Shown: positions 38,895-47,835 of the stretch, one piece after another
Numbering within the stretch: the stretch's first letter is position 1
How the letters are laid out: the number at the start of each line of letters is the position of its first letter
Assembly: GCA_016699855.1 (NCBI GenBank)
Contig: CP064988.1
Location: 2,508,501-2,572,500, forward strand
Direction of reading: 5' to 3'
DNA: 64,000 bases
Source of the DNA: Rhodospirillales bacterium
Lineage (GTDB): Bacteria; Pseudomonadota; Alphaproteobacteria; Reyranellales; Reyranellaceae
Notes under the pieces: generated by a model
Seen by the model: the letters and a program-made list of their open reading frames with translations, nothing else
The model's database searches: none
What the model was told of the DNA's origin: nothing
Made by a program: the position numbers and the translations under genes

Positions 38895-40190
38895 TCAGGC
38901 GCCGGCGAGCCGCGCGGCGATCCGCTCCGCCAGCCGCGCCGCGACCTCCTCCTTGGTCATGGTCGGCCAATCCTCGACGCCCTTGGCCATGACGAGATGC
39001 ACGGTGTTGCGGTCGCCGCCGAAGGTGCCGCTGGCGGGCGACACGTCGTTGGCGACGATCCAGTCGCAGCCTTTGCGCGCGCGCTTGGCGACGGCGTTGG
39101 CGGCGACGTTCTCGGTCTCGGCGGCGAAGCCGACGACGAGGCGCGGGCGGTCCGGTCCGGCGGCCGACAGCGTCGCCAGGATGTCCGGATTGGGCGTGAG
39201 CTCGAGCGCCGGCGGCGGCGCGCCGGGGCTCTTCTTGAGCTTGGCCGGCGCCGCGGCGCGCACCTTCCAGTCGGCGACGGCGGCGGCGCAGACCGCGACG
39301 TCGAGCGGCAGCGCCGCGCGGCAGGCGTCCATCATCTGGTCGGCAGAGTCGACGCGCACGACACGCGCGCCCGGCGGATCGGGCACGGTCACGGGCCCGG
39401 TGACGAGCGTGACGTCGGCGCCGAGCGCCGCCAGCGCGGCGGCGATGGCGTGGCCCTGCTTGCCGGAGGAATGGTTCGAGATGTAGCGCACCGGATCGAT
39501 CGCCTCTCGCGTCGGCCCGCTGGTGACCAATGCGCGCTTGCCGATCAACGGCCGGTTCGAGAGCGGAATCGCCGGCGATTCGCGCGGGAACGTCCCCATC
39601 GCCTGCGGCGCCGGCAGCACGGGCCGCGATTCCGGCGCTTCCAGGCGCTGGCGGAAAATCGCCTCGATCGCCTCGACGATCTCCATCGGCTCGGACATGC
39701 GGCCGGGCCCGAACTCGTTGCACGCCATGGCGCCCTCGTTGGGGCCGACGAACAGCGCGCCGCGCGCGCGCAGCGTGGCGACGTTCGCCTGCGTGGCGGC
39801 GTGGGTCCACATGCGGACGTTCATCGCCGGCGCCGCCAGCACCGGCTTGTCGGTGGCCAGCAGCACGGTCGAGGCGAGATCGTCGGCCAGGCCGGCCGCC
39901 ATCTTGGCCAGCAGATCGGCCGTGGCCGGAGCGACGACCAGCAGGTCGGCGTCGCGCGACAGCTGGATGTGGCCCATCTCGCTCTCGTCGGTGAGCGAGA
40001 ACATGTCGGCGTAGACCTTGTCCTCGGTCAGCGCCTGCAGCGACAGCGGCGTCACGAATTTGGCGCCGGCCCCGGTCAGCACGCAGCGCACGGCGGCGCC
40101 GCGCTCGCGCAGGCGGCGGATCAGGTCATGGCATTTGAAGGCGGCGATGCCGCCGGCGACGATCAACAGGACGCGCTTGCCCGACAGCAT
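38895..40190 (-). CDS. coaBC: Bifunctional PPC decarboxylase / PPC synthetase
   Basis: Two CoA-biosynthesis steps in one 431-residue protein. The N-terminal CoaC flavoprotein domain has VAGGIAAFKCHDLIRRL, the active-site His in MGHIQLSRDADLLVVAPAT, the PAMNVRMW clamp and the catalytic cysteine in GAMACNEFGPGRM. The C-terminal CoaB domain has VTSGPTREAIDPVRYISNHS and SSGKQGHAIA, then VGFAAETEN. ATG at 40190 follows a GGGGGGA run that can serve as ribosome site. With coaE (24223) the window holds two separate CoA-pathway loci. Confidence 0.95.
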   Translation of the reverse strand: MLSGKRVLLIVAGGIAAFKCHDLIRRLRERGAAVRCVLTGAGAKFVTPLSLQALTEDKVYADMFSLTDESEMGHIQLSRDADLLVVAPATADLLAKMAAGLADDLASTVLLATDKPVLAAPAMNVRMWTHAATQANVATLRARGALFVGPNEGAMACNEFGPGRMSEPMEIVEAIEAIFRQRLEAPESRPVLPAPQAMGTFPRESPAIPLSNRPLIGKRALVTSGPTREAIDPVRYISNHSSGKQGHAIAAALAALGADVTLVTGPVTVPDPPGARVVRVDSADQMMDACRAALPLDVAVCAAAVADWKVRAAAPAKLKKSPGAPPPALELTPNPDILATLSAAGPDRPRLVVGFAAETENVAANAVAKRARKGCDWIVANDVSPASGTFGGDRNTVHLVMAKGVEDWPTMTKEEVAARLAERIAARLAGA

Positions 40191-40282
40191 CTTCCCCCCG
40201 ATTCCGCCCGCCCGCACCGGGGCCTCGCGGAGCCGCCGGAATGATGGCGGATCGCGCCCCGGCGGCGCAAGCGCCGCGGGGA

Positions 40283-41518
40283 TCAGCCCAGCCGGTTGCG
40301 ATGGAAGGCGCCGGCCTTCATCACCACCAGGATATGGGCGCCCTGGTCCTGGAACAGCTCCAGCCGCGCCAGCGGATCGCCGTCGACCACGATCAGATCG
40401 GCGAAGGCGCCGGGTTCGACGACGCCCAGCTTCCCGTCCATCCGCAGGATGCGGGCGCCGACCAGCGTCGCCTGGCGCACGATCTCGATCGGCCGCAGCG
40501 CCTCGGCGCGGAGCAGGAATTCGCGGCTCTGCTCGATCTGCAGCGGCCCCAGCAGGTCGCTGCCGAAGCCGACCTTCACCCCGGCGCGCTTGCAGATCTC
40601 CAGCGAACGTAGCGCGCCGTCGAGCACGATGTCGTTCTTGGCCAGCATGTCGGCGGTCATGCCGAACTGGGCGGCGCGCTCCTTCATCGTGGAATAGGTG
40701 ACGAGGTTGGCCACCATGAAGCCGCCCTTGGACGCGAGCAGCGCCGCCGACGCGTCGTCGATCAGATTGCCGTGCTCGATCGTGCGCACGCCGTTGGACA
40801 CGGCCCGGGTGATCGCGTCGGGCGTGTAGGCGTGCGCCATGACGTAGCGTCCGAAATTGGCGGCCTCGTCGGTCGCCGCCGCGATCTCGGCCGGCGAGTA
40901 CTGGAGCGAGTCGAGCGGATCGTAGGGCGAGGCGACGCCGCCCGAGCACATGATCTTCACCTGGTCGGCGCCCTGGCGCATCTGCTCGCGCACGGCGCCG
41001 CGCACCGCGTCGGCGCCGTCGGCGACGGCCATGCTGTAGACCAGCGCGTTGCAGCAGCCGCAGGGCGCGCCGCCGTCGGTGCGCCGGCGCGAATCGCTGT
41101 GGCCGCCGGTCGGGCCGATGGCGCGGCCGGAGATGAACAGACGCGGTCCCGGCAGCAGACCGGTGTCGACCGCCATCTTGATCCCCCAGTCGGCGCCGCC
41201 GGTGTCCCGCACGGTGGTGAAGCCGCGATCGATCATGCCGCGCATCAGGTCGGCGGCGCGCGCCGTCATCAGGGTCAGCGGAATCGCTTCCAGCGCGCGG
41301 ATGTTCACTTCGCTGAGGAACACGTGGACGTGGCAGTCGATCAGGCCGGGCATCAGCGTGCGGCCGCCGCAATCGACGACGCGCGCGCCGGCGGCGCGGA
41401 TCGGACGGTCGGAGACCTCCCGGATCATCCCGCCCTCGACCAGCACCTCGTGGCCGCCGCGCGCCTCGTCCCAGCGCGGATCGAGCAGCTCGAGGTTCCG
41501 GAACAGGATGGCGGACAC
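40283..41518 (-). CDS. Metal-dependent amidohydrolase
   Basis: A 411-residue TIM-barrel amidohydrolase with binuclear-metal ligands: DCHVHVF (about residues 61-67), carboxylated-lysine candidate in DQVKIMCSGG (about 182-191), His in MAHAY and IEHGN, and Asp in GFGSDL. This is the imidazolonepropionase/Xaa-Pro-dipeptidase-like branch. A cysteine cluster, PCGCCNALV (about residues 154-162), is unusual. GTG start. No substrate can be assigned. It is 92 nt upstream of coaBC. Confidence 0.9.
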   Translation of the reverse strand: MSAILFRNLELLDPRWDEARGGHEVLVEGGMIREVSDRPIRAAGARVVDCGGRTLMPGLIDCHVHVFLSEVNIRALEAIPLTLMTARAADLMRGMIDRGFTTVRDTGGADWGIKMAVDTGLLPGPRLFISGRAIGPTGGHSDSRRRTDGGAPCGCCNALVYSMAVADGADAVRGAVREQMRQGADQVKIMCSGGVASPYDPLDSLQYSPAEIAAATDEAANFGRYVMAHAYTPDAITRAVSNGVRTIEHGNLIDDASAALLASKGGFMVANLVTYSTMKERAAQFGMTADMLAKNDIVLDGALRSLEICKRAGVKVGFGSDLLGPLQIEQSREFLLRAEALRPIEIVRQATLVGARILRMDGKLGVVEPGAFADLIVVDGDPLARLELFQDQGAHILVVMKAGAFHRNRLG

Positions 41519-41661
41519 GGACGGCCTCCGGGCGGTGGATCGCGGGCGGATCTCAGGCTATCGCGCGCCGGCGCGCGCGACCACCGCCGGGAACGCGGTC
41601 TGCCGCCGCCGCCGGCGATGGTCTAGTCTGGCGCGATGACGCGACGTCCCCGGAGAACCCC

Positions 41662-42914
41662 ATGACCGCCGACGCCCTTCCCATCGCGGTGATCGGCGCC
41701 GGCGTCGTCGGCATGGCGACCGCGCGCGCCATCCAACGCTCCGGCCGGCCGGTGGTCGTGTTCGACGGCATCGATCCCGGCCGCAAGACGTCGTTCGGCA
41801 ACGCCGGCTTCATCGCCATCGACCACGTGCTGCCGCTGGCGCGCCCGTCGGTGCTGAAGGGCGTGCCGCGGATGTTGTTCGACCGCGACGGCCCGCTGAC
41901 CGTCCACCTGCCCCGCCTCCCGCGGCTGCTCCCGTGGATGGTGCGCTTCGCCAGGCCGCGGCGCGCGAGAGCGAGGTGCGCAAGGGCGTCGACGCGTTCG
42001 GCGCGCTGATGGCGGTGGCCAACGAGGCGTGGAAGAGCGAGATCCAGGCGTCGGGGCTCGGCGACCTGTTCCGCGGCAAGGGCGCGCTCTACGTCTACGA
42101 GACCGAGGCGGGCTTCGCCGGCGGCGCGCGCGAGCGCGAGCTGCAGACCGCCAAGGGCACCGTCATGGAGATCGTCGACGGCGACCGCGCGCGCGAGATC
42201 GCGCCCGGCCTGTCGCCGCACATCGTGAGGGGCGTCTACTACCCGCACGGCATGCACACGGTCAGCCCGTACCACGTCGTCACCGGCCTGGCCGACCGCT
42301 TCACGGCCGAGGGCGGGCGGATCGAGGAATCGCCCGTCACCGGCTTCGAAAGCGACGGCGACCGCGTCACGGCGGTGCGCACGCCGTCGGGCGCGACGGC
42401 GGTGGCCGGGGTCGCGATCTGCGCCGGCCGCGCCTCGGGCGATCTGACGCGCCATCTCGGCTTCCGCGCGCCGCTGGTCGCGGAGCGCGGCTACCACGTG
42501 ATGCTGGAGCCGACCAACGTGCGCTTCGATCTGCCCGTGAGTCCGGCCGAGCGCGGCTTCTTCGTCACGCCCATGCGCGAGGGGCTACGCGTCGCCGGCA
42601 CGGTCGAACTGGGCGCGCCGGACCGGCCGGAATCATGGCACCGCGCCGACCTGCTGGTGAAGCATCTCGAGGCGATCTTCCCCGGTATCGGCGGCGCCGA
42701 GACCAGCCGATGGATGGGCGAACGCCCGTCGCTGCCGGATTTCCGGCCGGCGATCGGCCCGGCGCCGCGCCACCGCAACGTCTGGTGCGGCTACGGCCAT
42801 CAACATGTCGGACTGACGCTGGCGACGGCCACCGGCCGGCTGATCGTGCGGATGCTCGACGGCGAGGCGCTGCCGCCGGCGCTGGCGGGCTGCGATCCCG
42901 GCCGCTTCGGCTGA
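41662..42914 (+). pseudogene. DadA-like FAD-dependent D-amino-acid dehydrogenase, frameshifted
   Basis: The first frame carries the FAD motif IAVIGAGVVGMATARAI (about residues 8-24) and SFGNAGFIA up to LLPWMVRFAR. The continuation (AARESEVRKGVDAF to the C-terminal CGYGHQHVGLTLA, GRLIVRMLDG) is in another frame. The total of 1253 bases is one short of a multiple of three. One extra G at about 41953-41955 (AGGCC to AGGGCC) would restore a 417-residue protein. Family role: oxidation of D-amino acids or glycine-like amines at the membrane. As sequenced it is broken. Confidence 0.85.
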
Positions 42915-43009
42915 GGCGCGGCCCGGCGGACGAACCGGTTTCATCGCGACCGCGGCGGTCTATACTCCGCCCGATGGCCGCCGCCGAGGCGGCCCCGCAG
43001 GAGACCGCG

Positions 43010-43951
43010 ATGGACGACCCCGCCGAGGAAGGCTTGGGATTCGCCGCCGACCACGACCGGCCGATCCCGTACATGCAACGGATCCGCGACTACTACGTGA
43101 CGCTCGGCTACGGCAAGCCCTACCGCTGGGCCCACTACGCCGACGTCCCGTTCGAGCCGCTACGCAAGAAGCTGGCCGACAGCACGGTGGCGTTGATCAC
43201 CACTGCCGCGCCGTACGATCCGGCCAAGGGCGACCAGGGGCCGGGCGCCGCCTACAACTCCGCCGCCAAGTTCTACAAGGTCTACTCGGGCGACACGGCG
43301 CAGGACCACGATCTGCGCATCTCGCACATCGGCTACGACCGGCTGCACACGACGGCGGCCGACAGCGGCACGTGGTTCCCGCTGCCGGCGATGCGCCGCG
43401 CCGCGGCGGCCGGGCGGATCGGCACGCTCGCCCGGCGCTTCCACGGCGCGCCGACCAACCGCAGCCACCGCACGACGATCGACGTCGACTGCGCGGAGCT
43501 GCTCAAGCGATGTCGCGAGGACGGGGTCGACGCGGCGGTCATCGTCGCGAATTGACCCGTCTGCCACCAGACCGTGAGTCTGGCCGCCCGCCACCTGGAA
43601 CAGAACGGCATTCCGACCGTCGTGTTGGGATGCGCCAAGGATATCGTCGAGTACGTCGGCGTGCCGCGCTTCCTGTTCAGCGATTTTCCGCTGGGCAACG
43701 CGGCGGGCCGCCCGCACGATGTCGAATCGCAGGACCTGACGCTGGAGCTGGCGCTGCGCGTGCTGGAGACGGCGCCGGGCCCGCGCACGACCATGCAGTC
43801 GCCGCTGAAATGGCCCAAGGATCCGGCGTGGAAGCTCGATTTCTCCAACGTCGAGACCATGTCGGCGGAGGAGATCGCGCGCCGCCGCGCCGAGTTCGAC
43901 CGCCAAAAGGAGATCGCCAAGGGCCTCCGCGTCGGCGCGCCGGCGCAATAG
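43010..43951 (+). CDS. Candidate selenoprotein: GrdB-related (glycine/sarcosine/betaine reductase selenoprotein B family), in-frame TGA
   Basis: A single open frame runs from ATG 43010 (AGGAG six nucleotides upstream; an ATG at 42974 would add 12 residues) to 43951, interrupted only by TGA at 43553-43555, codon 182. Sequence on both sides belongs to one conserved protein: REDGVDAAVIVAN before it and PVCHQTVSLAARHLEQNGIP after it. The TGA sits in U-P-V-C, a UxxC redox motif where family members place cysteine or selenocysteine. A SECIS-like hairpin follows at once (43567-43583). With Sec the protein has 313 residues; without, it stops at 181. GrdB relatives in proteobacteria are not proven to be glycine reductases. 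Alternatives are TGC/TGT misread as TGA, or a true truncation. No selenocysteine-machinery genes are in the window. Confidence 0.65.
43553..43583 (+). promoter_or_regulatory. TGA codon and bacterial SECIS-like hairpin
   Basis: TGA at 43553-43555 is followed 11 nt later by CCAGAC (43567-43572), loop CGTGA (43573-43577) and GTCTGG (43578-43583): a perfect 6-bp stem. The loop begins 17 nt after the TGA. Published bacterial SECIS criteria require roughly 16-37 nt from UGA to the apical loop and a G in the first two loop bases; here the second loop base is G. A competing weaker hairpin (GTCTG 43559-43563 with CAGAC 43568-43572) is also possible. Confidence 0.5.
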
Positions 43952-44056
43952 GATAGGACACGACCGACGGGTAGAGGAGTTCGGGGGACCGTAGCTTCGC
44001 GCTCACCGACAGTATGCTTGGATCGTTGGACACACGACCACCGAACTGGAAGGCAA

Positions 44057-46723
44057 ATGAAATCTCGCTCCAACAAGTATTGCAATTACAATGACCTCAA
44101 CAATGAGGCCGCCGTTGAAGGTCTGTTCGTTGAACGCCTCATACGCGATCTTGGATATGCAGATCATCAGATTAAGAGAAAAACGTCGATTGACGAACTT
44201 GTTACTGCGGCTGGCACGACCAAACGCGCCTACAAGCCCGACTACGTTCTATTTTTTGACGGCAAGCCAAGGATCGTAGTCGACGCAAAGTCTCCAACAA
44301 CTGCAATCGATGATCACATTATGCAAGCCGCCTCGTATGCATTTATGTTGAATCAAAAATATCCCGGTGGGAATCCCGTCGTATTCTATGTGCTCACCAA
44401 CGCCACACGGACAAAAGTATATCCTTGGGATCAACGCGAACCAATTTTAGATTTGTCGTTCGATGATTTCATAGATAATAACACGAAATTTGCACAGCTT
44501 AGAGAAGCTCTTTCAATTTCAGCTGTCGGCAGATCAAGCAGCGAGGATCCTCCGCCAGCTGCTCACGAATTCTTCCGCCGCTCAATTGACGAAGTGAATA
44601 GCGTGTTCGCATGGTGCCATCAGCACATCTACAAGAAGGGAAACATCTCCCAAGCGGCCGGATTCGAGGAGTTTGTCAAGGTAGTGTTTCTGAAGCTTCT
44701 GTCTGATCGCCGTGTCCGGGAGAAGTATCCATCCTTGATAGAAAAGGACAAATTCTCGATTCCGACATCCGACGTTCGTTTCTCAAGTGAGTGGATTCGT
44801 GAGCGATCTGAAGATCATCCCAATCCGCTCAGCGCGACGCAGTTTCGTGACCTTTTGAACACTATCGAGACCGAGATTCAAACCGGGAAACGAAAGAGAA
44901 TCTTCCGGAAGGATGATGAAATCAATCTCAATCCGGAGATCATAAAGGGCGTCGTTGAGAAGTTAGAGCACATCTATCTTTTTGGAGTCGACGCAGATCT
45001 GAATGGCCGACTCTTCGAGACATTCCTGTCGGCGACGATGCGCGGCAAAGATCTTGGACAGTTCTTTACCCCCAGGAGTATCGTCAAGCTTGGAACAAAG
45101 CTGGCTGATATCCAAGTTTCTCGGGCTCGCACAGAGGTGGTGATCGACGGATGCTGTGGAACTGGCGGATTCTTAATCGATGCCCTAGCTGACATGTGGG
45201 CGAAAGTGGACGCCAACGGAACTTTATCTCAGGCGGACAAGCATGCGCTAAAACAAGAAATAGCAGTTCAGAAAATTTATGGGGTCGATATTGGTCGGGA
45301 ACCAAATATGGCACGGTTGACGCGGATGAACATGTATCTTCACGGTGACGGTGGAAGCAGTATTTTCGAAGCAGATATACTCGATAAAGCGCTTGAAACA
45401 CTGCCGAACGATTCTCCGGAAGTTCGGGCAGAGAAGTTGCAACTATCCAATAAGATCGCACAAGGTCCGTTTGTGGATGTTGTTCTCACTAACCCTCCTT
45501 TCGCAAAAGCGTACGGCCGCAGCACCGAGTCCGAACGGAGAATCTTGGACGCCTATGACATGGCGTCGGATTCCTCAAAGGGATCGCAGAAACCCCGGAA
45601 TAGCCTTCGATCTGCGCTAATGTTCTTCGAGCGCTACTCCGAGATCCTGCGGGGGGGGGGGCGTCTCGTCACTGTTGTCGATGACGGAGTCCTGAGCGGA
45701 AGCGACTATGTATGGTTCAGAGATTTCATCCGAGCGCGCTTTTTAGTGAAGGGTATAGTTTCCCTGCCTGGAGATGCATTTCAGAGATCTCAAGCAAGAG
45801 TAAAGACATCAATTCTCATTCTTGAACGAAGGATACTGAACGCTCCCACTCAGCAGCAAGGTCCAGTTTTTGTTTACGCGTGCCGACACGTAGGCGTCGA
45901 CGATCCTCAGCGTCGTCGCTCATTGCCGATCGATGCAGAGAATCGTCAGCTAGCCGCAGAGGAGATAAGGCGTGTCGCGGACTTGTTCTCGAGCTTCTCT
46001 GCGGGAAGGAGCGTACCACAGGAATTCGTGATTCCCGCCGAGAAGATTACGGATAGAATGGATGCGAAGTATTGCTGGAAGCGGCCTGGCCGCCGAGTAT
46101 CGGAGTGGATCTCTGCTGGCATCCATACATCGCCTGTTTCTGAGATAGTCGAGCCAGTTCAGTTTGCCCCAGAGGATATAATCGAGACCTCCGAATCCGA
46201 CGAGATTGTCAGATACCTAGTTGTCGAATACAGTGGTTTTGCGCGTGGTGGCGCTGAGATGGCAGCAAGCGCAACACAGTACCCGCAACTTTTCCGCGTT
46301 CACGCTGGCAATATTGTCGTGAGCCATATTAGTGCCCACTACGGCGCTGTAGCAGTCGTCCCGAATGAGCTCGATGGATGCGTCGTAACTAAAGAGGTGA
46401 GCGTTCTGCGTGCGCTCGGTGATTTAGATCCGCGTATAGCGTGGATTGTTTTGCGCTCTCCCGAAGTTCGAGCTGACATGTTGCTATCAGCATCTGGAGC
46501 CAATCGAACGCGCATCAACTGGCCAGAAATGAAGGACCTTCGCGTTCCGCTCCCGTCTCCGGCGCTTCGCACTAGTATTGTTTCTCAGCTGCTGGCAGCT
46601 GAAGAGCGAGAGAGAACCGCCGCGGCGGACCGACAAGCAGTAACCGAGCTGGTGTATCGAGAACTCACCTTGGAGTCCGCAGAGGCAAGCGAGATTCTAG
46701 ACGCGTTCAAGCCGCCTAAGTAG
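44057..46723 (+). CDS. Single-chain restriction-modification fusion (HsdR_N nuclease + HsdM + HsdS)
   Basis: 888 residues with three parts. Residues 1-150 are a type I R-subunit N-terminal-like nuclease: PDYVLFFDG at 61-69 and VVDAKSP at 74-80 give the PD-(D/E)xK motif D62...D76-x-K78. Residues about 170-640 are an N6-adenine methyltransferase: GQFFTPRSIV, motif I DGCCGTGGF (364-372), motif IV NPPF (479-482). Residues about 680-880 are a type I specificity-like target-recognition domain ending VPLPSPALRTSIVSQLLAAE. No helicase domain or separate hsd gene is present, so it resembles a type IIG/type I hybrid. It is AT-richer than its neighbours, implying acquisition. An 11-G run at 45651-45661 encodes Gly533-535. 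ATG at 44057 is preceded by GGAAGG. Confidence 0.85.
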   Translation: MKSRSNKYCNYNDLNNEAAVEGLFVERLIRDLGYADHQIKRKTSIDELVTAAGTTKRAYKPDYVLFFDGKPRIVVDAKSPTTAIDDHIMQAASYAFMLNQKYPGGNPVVFYVLTNATRTKVYPWDQREPILDLSFDDFIDNNTKFAQLREALSISAVGRSSSEDPPPAAHEFFRRSIDEVNSVFAWCHQHIYKKGNISQAAGFEEFVKVVFLKLLSDRRVREKYPSLIEKDKFSIPTSDVRFSSEWIRERSEDHPNPLSATQFRDLLNTIETEIQTGKRKRIFRKDDEINLNPEIIKGVVEKLEHIYLFGVDADLNGRLFETFLSATMRGKDLGQFFTPRSIVKLGTKLADIQVSRARTEVVIDGCCGTGGFLIDALADMWAKVDANGTLSQADKHALKQEIAVQKIYGVDIGREPNMARLTRMNMYLHGDGGSSIFEADILDKALETLPNDSPEVRAEKLQLSNKIAQGPFVDVVLTNPPFAKAYGRSTESERRILDAYDMASDSSKGSQKPRNSLRSALMFFERYSEILRGGGRLVTVVDDGVLSGSDYVWFRDFIRARFLVKGIVSLPGDAFQRSQARVKTSILILERRILNAPTQQQGPVFVYACRHVGVDDPQRRRSLPIDAENRQLAAEEIRRVADLFSSFSAGRSVPQEFVIPAEKITDRMDAKYCWKRPGRRVSEWISAGIHTSPVSEIVEPVQFAPEDIIETSESDEIVRYLVVEYSGFARGGAEMAASATQYPQLFRVHAGNIVVSHISAHYGAVAVVPNELDGCVVTKEVSVLRALGDLDPRIAWIVLRSPEVRADMLLSASGANRTRINWPEMKDLRVPLPSPALRTSIVSQLLAAEERERTAAADRQAVTELVYRELTLESAEASEILDAFKPPK
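45651..45661 (+). repeat. Poly-G tract (11 G) inside the methyltransferase coding region
   Basis: Eleven consecutive G within codons 532-535 (Arg-Gly-Gly-Gly) of the restriction-modification gene. The frame is open at this length. Loss or gain of one G would truncate the protein before its specificity domain. Slippage-prone tracts in such genes are the classical basis of phase variation. Confidence 0.75.
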
Positions 46724-46866
46724 AGCCGCGCGCGGCGCGGCGCAGTATGCCCGCGTTCCCGACAGACGCGCCATGCCGCGCCGGCGTGGCCGCCATCCCC
46801 CGCGCGGTTGACGGCGCCGGCACGCGGCCGGAACATCGCCGCGGAAAAAATGCGGGGGAGGAAGCG

Positions 46867-47835
46867 ATGTCCGCTCTGCTGTGCGTCGGCACGGCCGGCA
46901 TGTCGGTGTGGTTCAGCCGCGATCTCGGCGAGACGTGGACGCGGCCCTACATCGAGTCCGGCCTCTATCTCGAGGCCCGCGTCTGGGCGCTGTCGGCGCA
47001 TCCCCAAAGGCCGGGCGAGGTGCTGGCCGGCACCGACAGCGGCGTCTACCGCTGGCGCGAGCGCGACAAGCGCTGGACCCATCTGCCCTCGCCGCTCGAC
47101 GACCTCGACGTCTGGGCGCTGGTCCAGGCGCCGGACGATCCCGACCTGCTGATCGCCGGCACCCAGCCGGCCGGCTTCTACCGCTCGACCGACGGCGGCG
47201 CGACCTGGACCAAGGCGCTGTCGACGACGGCCGAGAGCTGCATCTTCGTCGGCAAGCCGCGGGTGACGCAGATCCTGTTCGATCCGGTCGACCGCGACAC
47301 GCTCTGGGCCGGCGTCGAGATCGACGGCGTCCACCGCTCCACCGACCGCGGCAAGACCTGGACCAAGGTCGGCAAGGGGCTGACCTCGGACGACATCCAT
47401 GGCGTGGCCGTGGTGCGCGACGGCGGCAAGCTGGTCTACGCCACCACCAACAAGGGGCTCCACGTCAGCGCCGACAACGGCGCCAACTGGGAGTTCCAGC
47501 CGCTCGACTCGCCCTGGCAGTACACGCGCACCGTCGTGCCGCGCGCCGACGACGACGCCACCGTGTTCCTGACCAACGGCAACGGACCGCCGGGCTCGAC
47601 CGGCCGCCTGCTGCGCAGCCGCGACCACGGAAAGCACTGGGACGACGCGGGGCTGCCGGGCGAGCTGAACTCGACGCCGTGGACCATCGCCACCCATCCC
47701 TCCGATCCGAAGCTAATGTTCGTGTGCAGCAATCTCGGACAGATCTTCCGCTCGACCGACGGCGGCGAGTCATGGACGCGGCTGAAGCGCGAGTTCGGCG
47801 AGGTGCGCTCGACCGTGTGGCAGCCGCTGGCATGA
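46867..47835 (+). CDS. BNR/sialidase-type beta-propeller protein
   Basis: A 322-residue protein built of repeated propeller blades with BNR-type Asp-box motifs: SRDLGETWTRP, STDGGATWTKAL, STDRGKTWTKVG, SADNGANWEF, SRDHGKHWDDAG and STDGGESWTRL. This is the fold of photosystem-assembly YCF48/exo-sialidase-like propellers. No signal peptide is seen, so it is probably cytosolic. GGAGGA lies before the ATG. It is coupled to the following serine hydrolase by an ATGA overlap. Function unknown. Confidence 0.85.
   Translation: MSALLCVGTAGMSVWFSRDLGETWTRPYIESGLYLEARVWALSAHPQRPGEVLAGTDSGVYRWRERDKRWTHLPSPLDDLDVWALVQAPDDPDLLIAGTQPAGFYRSTDGGATWTKALSTTAESCIFVGKPRVTQILFDPVDRDTLWAGVEIDGVHRSTDRGKTWTKVGKGLTSDDIHGVAVVRDGGKLVYATTNKGLHVSADNGANWEFQPLDSPWQYTRTVVPRADDDATVFLTNGNGPPGSTGRLLRSRDHGKHWDDAGLPGELNSTPWTIATHPSDPKLMFVCSNLGQIFRSTDGGESWTRLKREFGEVRSTVWQPLA

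Noticed and set aside
43574..43951. Separate gene starting with GTG just after the TGA
   Set aside because: The GTG lies inside the putative hairpin loop, has no ribosome-binding site, and the protein is the direct continuation of the upstream conserved frame.
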